Positions 59,349 to 64,000 of a stretch of DNA of 64,000 nt are shown piece by piece. Every line of letters starts with the position of its first letter. Position 1 is the stretch's first letter. The position numbers were made by a program, and so were the translations under genes. The stretch comes from JBFWUM01 sp050247255. GTDB lineage: Bacteria > Acidobacteriota > Vicinamibacteria > Vicinamibacterales > UBA2999. The notes below the pieces were generated by a model, which saw only the letters and a program-made list of their open reading frames with translations, did not search any database and was not told the origin of the DNA. Where the stretch lies: assembly GCA_050247255.1 (NCBI GenBank), contig JBFWUM010000009.1:26719-90718 (forward strand). Reading direction: 5' to 3'.

Positions 59349-59936
59349 ATGCGCGTCACGATCATGGCCCTCGCAGTCGTGCTGGCGCTCGGTGCCGGCC
59401 TGTCGGCCCAGCAGGGCCGTCCGGCGAGCCCGCCCGGTGCGGCCGCCACGCAGGTCGGCAACCAGTGGGTTGAAATCACCTACGGCCGGCCGATTCTTCG
59501 CGGCCGCACCAATATCTTCGGCAGCGGCGCCGACTACGGCGTCGCGCTGAATGACGGCGGCCCGGTCTGGCGCGCCGGCGCCAACGACACGACGCTCCTG
59601 CGCAACGCCGTCGCGCTGGAGATAGGCGGCCGCCGTGTGCCCGCCGGGGCTCACGCCATCCTGATCGAGTTGCGATCGCCGACGGAATGGACCTTCATTC
59701 TCTCGGCCCAGGCGCGGCAGCGGAGCTTCGATCCGAACAACACGACCGAGCTGTGGGGCGGCTTCAACTACCGGCCTGACCGCGACGTCGCGCGCGCACC
59801 GATGACCGTCGAAACCCTTCCCTACAGCGTGGATCAGCTCACGTGGCTGTTGACCGACGTGACGCCGTCGGGCGGCACCATGCGTGTCCTGTGGGAACGG
59901 ACGATGGGGTCAGTGGGGTTCAAAGTGATCCAGTAA
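59349..59936 (+). CDS. Secreted DUF2911 protein
   Basis: 195 residues with signal peptide (MRVTIMALAVVLALGAGLSAQ). DUF2911 hallmarks: VEITYGRPILRGRTNIFGSG, GGPVWRAGANDTTLLR and the LEIGGRRVPAGAHAILIE segment (split: LEIGGRRVPAGAHAILIE). Function unknown, usually one beta-rich domain exported to the periplasm. Eight bases after the receptor gene, so possibly its partner. Confidence 0.85.
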   Translation: MRVTIMALAVVLALGAGLSAQQGRPASPPGAAATQVGNQWVEITYGRPILRGRTNIFGSGADYGVALNDGGPVWRAGANDTTLLRNAVALEIGGRRVPAGAHAILIELRSPTEWTFILSAQARQRSFDPNNTTELWGGFNYRPDRDVARAPMTVETLPYSVDQLTWLLTDVTPSGGTMRVLWERTMGSVGFKVIQ

Positions 59937-59957
59937 TTCAAATTCAAAATGCAAAAT

Positions 59958-60645
59958 TCAGAATGAGAAATTCGGAAAGGCGGCGCGGATATCGGCGGCG
60001 ACCGGCGCGTCCAGCACGAGCGGCGCGCGCGTGAGCGGGTGCGGCAGTGACATCCGCCATGCGTGCAGCGCCTGCCGCTGCAGCAGCGGGTGCGGGCGCC
60101 CGTAGGTGGGGTCGCCCGCGATCGGCCAGCCGCGCGCCGCGAGGTGCACGCGAATCTGGTGTGTTCGACCCGTCACGAGCTCGCACCGCACAATCGCGCG
60201 CGCCCCATCGTCGGCGATCACCTCGTAGCGCGTCTCTGAGGGGGCCCCGCCCTCGGCAACCACCACGCGACGCCGATCCGCCGTGTCGCGGGCGAGCGGC
60301 AGGCTAATCGTCCCGGCACGCGGTTGAGGCACACCGTAAACCACGGCGAGGTATTCCTTCCTGACGTCGCCGTTCGCCCCGTCGCGTTGGACGGCGCGGT
60401 GGACCTGCGACGTCAACGCCACCAGCACGAGCCCTGACGTGCCCTTGTCGAGTCGTGTCACGACGCCCGGCGTTGCCGGCAGCACGCGGCGTGCGAGGAT
60501 CCCGTTCAGCAGGGTGCCGGTCACGTTCTTGTACGAGGGGTGCACGACCAGCCCGGCCGGCTTGTTGACGGCAATCAGCCATGGATCCTCGAACACCACG
60601 TCGAGCGGCATGGACTCGGCGGCAGGCTTGATCGAAGATGGATCC

Positions 60646-60647
<2 letters not shown>
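59958..60647 (-). CDS. RluA family pseudouridine synthase
   Basis: 229 residues from ATG 60647; ATG 60611 (MPLDVVFEDPWLIAVNKPAGLVVH) is an alternative and begins where the family homology begins. Isomerises uridine to pseudouridine in rRNA or tRNA. Catalytic Asp in VTRLDKGTSGLVL near residue 62 (RLDxxTSG), and GRTHQIRVHLAARGWPIAGD downstream. No S4 RNA-binding domain precedes it, so it is the short form. Its start codon overlaps the msrA start on the opposite strand. Confidence 0.9.
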
Positions 60648-61287
<640 letters not shown>

Positions 61288-61288
61288 A

Positions 61289-61702
61289 ATGAGCAGAGTT
61301 GTCTATAGCGATCAAACCGCATCCGCGGACCAGGAAGCGCTCCGCGTTGCGCACCAGGTGCGGCTTGTCTCCGGCGCCGAGGAAGGCACGGGGGTCGATG
61401 CGCTGCCTGACGGCGTGTACGGCTTCACGTATTCGCCGGCGCTGCCGAACGCGCCGCTGTTCGCGGTGCGGCGGTATCGCTGCTACGAAACGCACAAGTC
61501 CGGCGGCGACACCTATGTGATCGGGTTCGCCACCGTCGAGGACGCCGCCCGCCTGGCCAGCGGTGAAGAGGCGACGATTACCATCCAGCCCGAGGCCGAC
61601 GCCACGGCCAACGTCCTCGTCCAGGTGCCGTACTCCCGCATTCGGCGCCACAAGCAGTACGCCGCGCCGAACGAGCACGGCTTCAACGTCACGCTGTTCT
61701 AA
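61289..61702 (+). CDS. Conserved-looking small protein of unknown function, coupled to msrA
   Basis: 137 residues, no signal or membrane segment. It begins one base after msrA, so the two are co-translated. Predicted mixed alpha/beta: AHQVRLVSGAEEGTGVDALPDGVYGF, FAVRRYRCYETHKSGGDTYVIGFA. One cysteine (RYRCYETH). No family recognised. Possibly a partner of oxidative-damage repair by position only. The 3' end overlaps the convergent rhodanese gene by four bases. Confidence 0.7.
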   Translation: MSRVVYSDQTASADQEALRVAHQVRLVSGAEEGTGVDALPDGVYGFTYSPALPNAPLFAVRRYRCYETHKSGGDTYVIGFATVEDAARLASGEEATITIQPEADATANVLVQVPYSRIRRHKQYAAPNEHGFNVTLF

Positions 61703-62562
61703 TCGCTCGTTGCCCGTTCCGGGCCGCTCTCCACGGGCCGCGAGGGGTCGGAGGACCACTCCGACCAGGAGCCGGGGTAGAGGCGCGCGCCGCTGACCCC
61801 GGCATGCTCCAGGGCGAGCAGGTTGTGGCACGCGGTGACGCCCGAGCCGCAGTACATCACCAGCTCCTCGGCCCGGCGCCCGTCGAGCAGCGGCGCGAAG
61901 CGGCGCGCCAGCGCGTCTGGCGGCAGCATCGTCCCGTCGTGCGCGAGGTTGTCCCGGAAGTGCAGGTTGCGCGCGCCGGGAATGTGGCCGGGCACGCGAT
62001 CGATCGGTTCCGTCTGCCCTTCGTAACGCTCCGGCGATCGCGCGTCGACGAGCACGGCCGAACGATCGGAGAGGATCTGCTCGACGTCGCCGGCCGTGAG
62101 CCGCCACGACTCGCGTGGCGCCGCCTTGAAGGTCGCCGGCGCATTGCGCTCGTCACCGTCCCGGGTCGGCCGCCCTTCACGAAGCCACTTCGCCCAGCCG
62201 CCGTCGAGCACGGCCACCGCATCGTGCCCCGCATACCGGAGCATCCACCACAGGCGCGCCGCGTACATCCCCGAGTCCTGGTCGTAGGCGACGACCTGGG
62301 TGCCGGCGCCGATCCCCAGCCTGGAGAACGTTGCCTCGATCGCCTCGAGAGATGGAAGTGGATGCCGGCCGTTGGTCCCGGTCTTCGTGCCGGCCAGGTC
62401 GTGGCCGAGGCTCACGTAGACCGCGCCAGGTATATGGCCGGCGCGGTACTGCGCAAGCCCCCACGACTCGTCGTTGAGGTCATAGCGGCAGTCGGCGATG
62501 ACCAGGCCGCTGCCGAGCCCGGCGGCCAGCGCTTCGGTGTCGATGAGGGTCGTGTAGGCCAT
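61699..62562 (-). CDS. Sulfurtransferase (rhodanese, two-domain)
   Basis: 287 residues: an inactive N-terminal rhodanese domain (YDLNDESWGLAQYRAGHIPGA) and a catalytic C-terminal one with Cys in VMYCGSGVTACHN near residue 238. CGSGVTA is the 3-mercaptopyruvate or thiosulfate sulfurtransferase loop. Transfers sulfane sulfur to cyanide or other acceptors. A TTGA-loop hairpin (62569-62588) lies between its start and htpX. Confidence 0.93.
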   Translation of the reverse strand: MAYTTLIDTEALAAGLGSGLVIADCRYDLNDESWGLAQYRAGHIPGAVYVSLGHDLAGTKTGTNGRHPLPSLEAIEATFSRLGIGAGTQVVAYDQDSGMYAARLWWMLRYAGHDAVAVLDGGWAKWLREGRPTRDGDERNAPATFKAAPRESWRLTAGDVEQILSDRSAVLVDARSPERYEGQTEPIDRVPGHIPGARNLHFRDNLAHDGTMLPPDALARRFAPLLDGRRAEELVMYCGSGVTACHNLLALEHAGVSGARLYPGSWSEWSSDPSRPVESGPERATSD

Positions 62563-62568
62563 ACGTGA

Positions 62569-62588
62569 GGGCCGGCTTGAGCCGGCCC
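62569..62588. repeat. Hairpin repeat GGGCCGGC-TTGA-GCCGGCCC
   Basis: Perfect 8-bp stem with a four-base loop between the rhodanese start (62562) and the htpX stop (62592). Same size and loop type as the other hairpins, but a different stem. Confidence 0.8.
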
Positions 62589-62591
62589 GGT

Positions 62592-63464
62592 TTACGCGTT
62601 GCGCTCGAGCGCGGCGATCCGCTGCTCGAGCGGCGGGTGCGTCGAGAAGAACACCATCCAGCCGCGCGTGCCGTTGATCTTCATCGTCGCCAGCGCCTCG
62701 TGCGAGGTGTCCACCATCTCGCGGTTGGACGCCAGGCGGCGCAGCGCGCCGATCATCTTGTCCCGGCCGGCGAGCGTGGCGCCGCCGTGGTCGGCGCGGA
62801 ACTCGCGGTGGCGCGAGAACCACGCGGTGACCATCGAGCCGAGGATGCCCAGTACGATCTCGAGCGCGAACACCACGAGGTAGCTGCCGCCGCTGTTGCG
62901 CGAGTCGTTGGAGCGCATGGCGAACGCAATGGCGCGCGCCAGGAACATGACGAACGCGTTCATCACCCCCTGCAGCAGCGTCATCGTCACCATGTCGCCG
63001 TTGGCGATGTGCGCCACTTCGTGCGCCAGGACCCCCTCGACCTCGTCGCGCCGCATCGACCGCAGCAAGCCGGCCGACACCGCCACGAGGCTCCGGCTCT
63101 TGCTCGGGCCGGTGGCGAACGCGTTGACCTCGGGCGAGTCGTAGACGCCGACTTCCGGCATCGGCAGGTTGGCCTGACGCGTCAGCCGCTCGACCGTCCG
63201 GTACACCCAGTCGAGCTCCTCGCGCCCCGTCCGGCCATCGACCAGCTGGACGCCGGTGGCGCGCTTGGCCATCCAGCGCGACATCTGCAGCGAGATGAAC
63301 GCGCCGCCCATGCCCCAGATGAAGCAGAACGTCGCCAGCGCGCCGAGGTCGAGCGTGCCGTCGGCCGAGATGTAGCGGCCGACGCCGAGCACGCTCAGCA
63401 CGACTGACAACGTGAGGACGACGGCGAGGTTGGTAATCAGGAAGAGGACGATGCGTTTGCCCAT
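62592..63464 (-). CDS. htpX: Zinc metalloprotease HtpX
   Basis: 290 residues. Two N-terminal membrane helices, then the M48 protease domain with HEVAH near residue 146 (GVLAHEVAHIANGDMV), a downstream Glu ligand in SRHREFRADHGGATLAGRDKMI and two further helices. Membrane quality-control protease that cleaves misfolded inner-membrane proteins, acting together with FtsH in other bacteria. A -10-like TAGAAT lies upstream. Divergent from the MocR regulator. Confidence 0.95.
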   Translation of the reverse strand: MGKRIVLFLITNLAVVLTLSVVLSVLGVGRYISADGTLDLGALATFCFIWGMGGAFISLQMSRWMAKRATGVQLVDGRTGREELDWVYRTVERLTRQANLPMPEVGVYDSPEVNAFATGPSKSRSLVAVSAGLLRSMRRDEVEGVLAHEVAHIANGDMVTMTLLQGVMNAFVMFLARAIAFAMRSNDSRNSGGSYLVVFALEIVLGILGSMVTAWFSRHREFRADHGGATLAGRDKMIGALRRLASNREMVDTSHEALATMKINGTRGWMVFFSTHPPLEQRIAALERNA

Positions 63465-63508
63465 ATATGTGTCTCTATTCTACGGACAGCGGATGTGTGT
63501 AGGACAAG

Positions 63509-63538
63509 TTGTCAGATGAGCACGACAATACCTATATT
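63509..63538 (+). promoter_or_regulatory. Candidate sigma70 promoter of the MocR regulator gene
   Basis: -35 TTGTCA (63509-63514), 18-base spacer, -10 TATATT (63533-63538). The ATG at 63546 is about seven bases after the -10, so transcription would begin at or near the start codon (leaderless). The -35 overlaps TTGTC and GACAA inverted halves (63509-63526). Confidence 0.55.
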
Positions 63539-63545
63539 GCCAGAC

Positions 63546-64000
63546 ATGACAATGTGGATCCCCACCCTGGAGGGTAGAAAGGGGCCCGTCTATCGGGCGA
63601 TTGCCGACGCGCTCGACGAAGCCGTCCAGCGCGGCGTCCTTCGCCCCGGCACGCGGCTGCCGGCGCACCGCGACCTGGCGGATCATCTCGGCGTCACCGT
63701 CACCACCATAACCCGCGCGTACACCGAAGCCGCCCGGAGAGGGCTGACCTCCGGGCACGTCGGCCGCGGCACGTTCATCCGCGGCAGCGAGATCGAGGAC
63801 GGCGAGCGCGGCCAGATCGACCTGAGCGTCAACGTGCTGATGCCGGATCGCGAGGTGCTGACGCTCGAGCCGCGCATGTTCCAGCGGCGCGTGCTGCCGT
63901 GGACGCAGCTGCTCGGCTACGTGAAGTCGCCGGGGCACCTGCGCCACCGGCAGGCGATGGCCGCCTGGCTGGGCCGCCAGGGGCTGATGGTCGCGCCGGA
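63546..64000 (+). CDS. GntR/MocR-type PLP-dependent transcriptional regulator (5' part, runs off the window)
   Basis: At least 151 residues, no stop before the window edge. N-terminal winged helix-turn-helix of the GntR type: VYRAIADALDEAVQRGVLRPGTRLPAHRDLADHLGVTVTTITRAYTEA, followed by the linker GRGTFIRG and the start of an aminotransferase-like domain (SPGHLRHRQAMAAWLGRQGL). Members sense PLP or amino-compounds and often regulate adjacent transport or PLP genes; the target is unknown here. ATG 63552 is an alternative start in the same frame. Confidence 0.9.
   Translation, partial: MTMWIPTLEGRKGPVYRAIADALDEAVQRGVLRPGTRLPAHRDLADHLGVTVTTITRAYTEAARRGLTSGHVGRGTFIRGSEIEDGERGQIDLSVNVLMPDREVLTLEPRMFQRRVLPWTQLLGYVKSPGHLRHRQAMAAWLGRQGLMVAP

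Overview
The window is about 64 kb of GC-rich, gene-dense bacterial chromosome. It most likely comes from an Acidobacteriota genome, probably the Vicinamibacteria (subdivision 6) side. This rests on several VWFA-type secreted proteins of the acidobacterial kind, TonB receptors with an N-terminal carboxypeptidase-regulatory domain, a sulfatase-TPR fusion, a C5-pathway heme cluster and many short palindromic intergenic repeats. Two runs of exactly 100 N show that it is a scaffolded draft or metagenome assembly. No phage, insertion sequence, CRISPR array or rRNA is visible. There is one tRNA, Glu(CTC). No gene-free stretch exceeds about 300 bases; the longest is 37856-38123, which holds a nested palindrome.

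Layout. 0-4.2 kb: cdsA, dxr, rseP and a secreted coiled-coil protein (envelope lipid, isoprenoid and site-2 protease genes). 4.3-5.3 kb: two GNAT genes, the second lacking an internal segment. 5.3-12.3 kb (minus strand): ccsA-like gene, hemA, hemC, cobA-hemD fusion, hemB and hemL, a tight operon from glutamyl-tRNA to uroporphyrinogen III, preceded by two VWFA genes (12.3-14.2 kb). 14.4-16.8 kb: the membrane (F0) half of ATP synthase without the F1 genes. 16.9-26 kb: a flippase-like membrane protein, sulfatase-TPR, NamZ-type muramidase, diguanylate cyclase, DUF420 protein, heme O synthase, M23 peptidase and tRNA-Glu. 26.1-29.8 kb: a proline racemase homologue broken by a false gap, a four-helix-bundle gene and a frataxin gene lying between repeats, and a VWFA gene. 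29.8-34 kb: TonB receptor, a gene with an in-frame amber codon, and a DsbA-like lipoprotein. 34-43 kb: quinone oxidoreductase, amidohydrolase, MATE exporter, DinB, ppk1 and an M16 protease. 43-48.5 kb: a large VWFA/TPR protein, then a cytochrome c plus PQQ dehydrogenase pair. 48.5-56.6 kb: an ECF sigma factor with a coupled tiny ORF, a GH5-like enzyme, a second four-helix-bundle gene between inverted repeats, a PIG-L deacetylase and a PhoD phosphatase. 56.6-64 kb: a small CxxCH protein with a His-loop TonB receptor, DUF2911 protein, RluA-type synthase, msrA, rhodanese, htpX and the start of a MocR regulator.

The most unusual layer is not a pathway but the repeats. At least four families of palindromic elements occur. 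One exists both as a 79-bp element with 29-bp arms (16841-16919) and as a roughly 556-bp version enclosing a single four-helix-bundle (S23/IVP-like) gene (50925-51480). A second four-helix-bundle gene lies between a different pair of inverted repeat arrays (27835-28844). Another family, hairpins with a four-base TTCA-type loop, sits repeatedly on gene ends and supplies stop codons and terminal residues. I regard the pairing of four-helix-bundle genes with inverted repeats as the best candidate for an undescribed mobile system. The sequence shows the arrangement only, not mobility.
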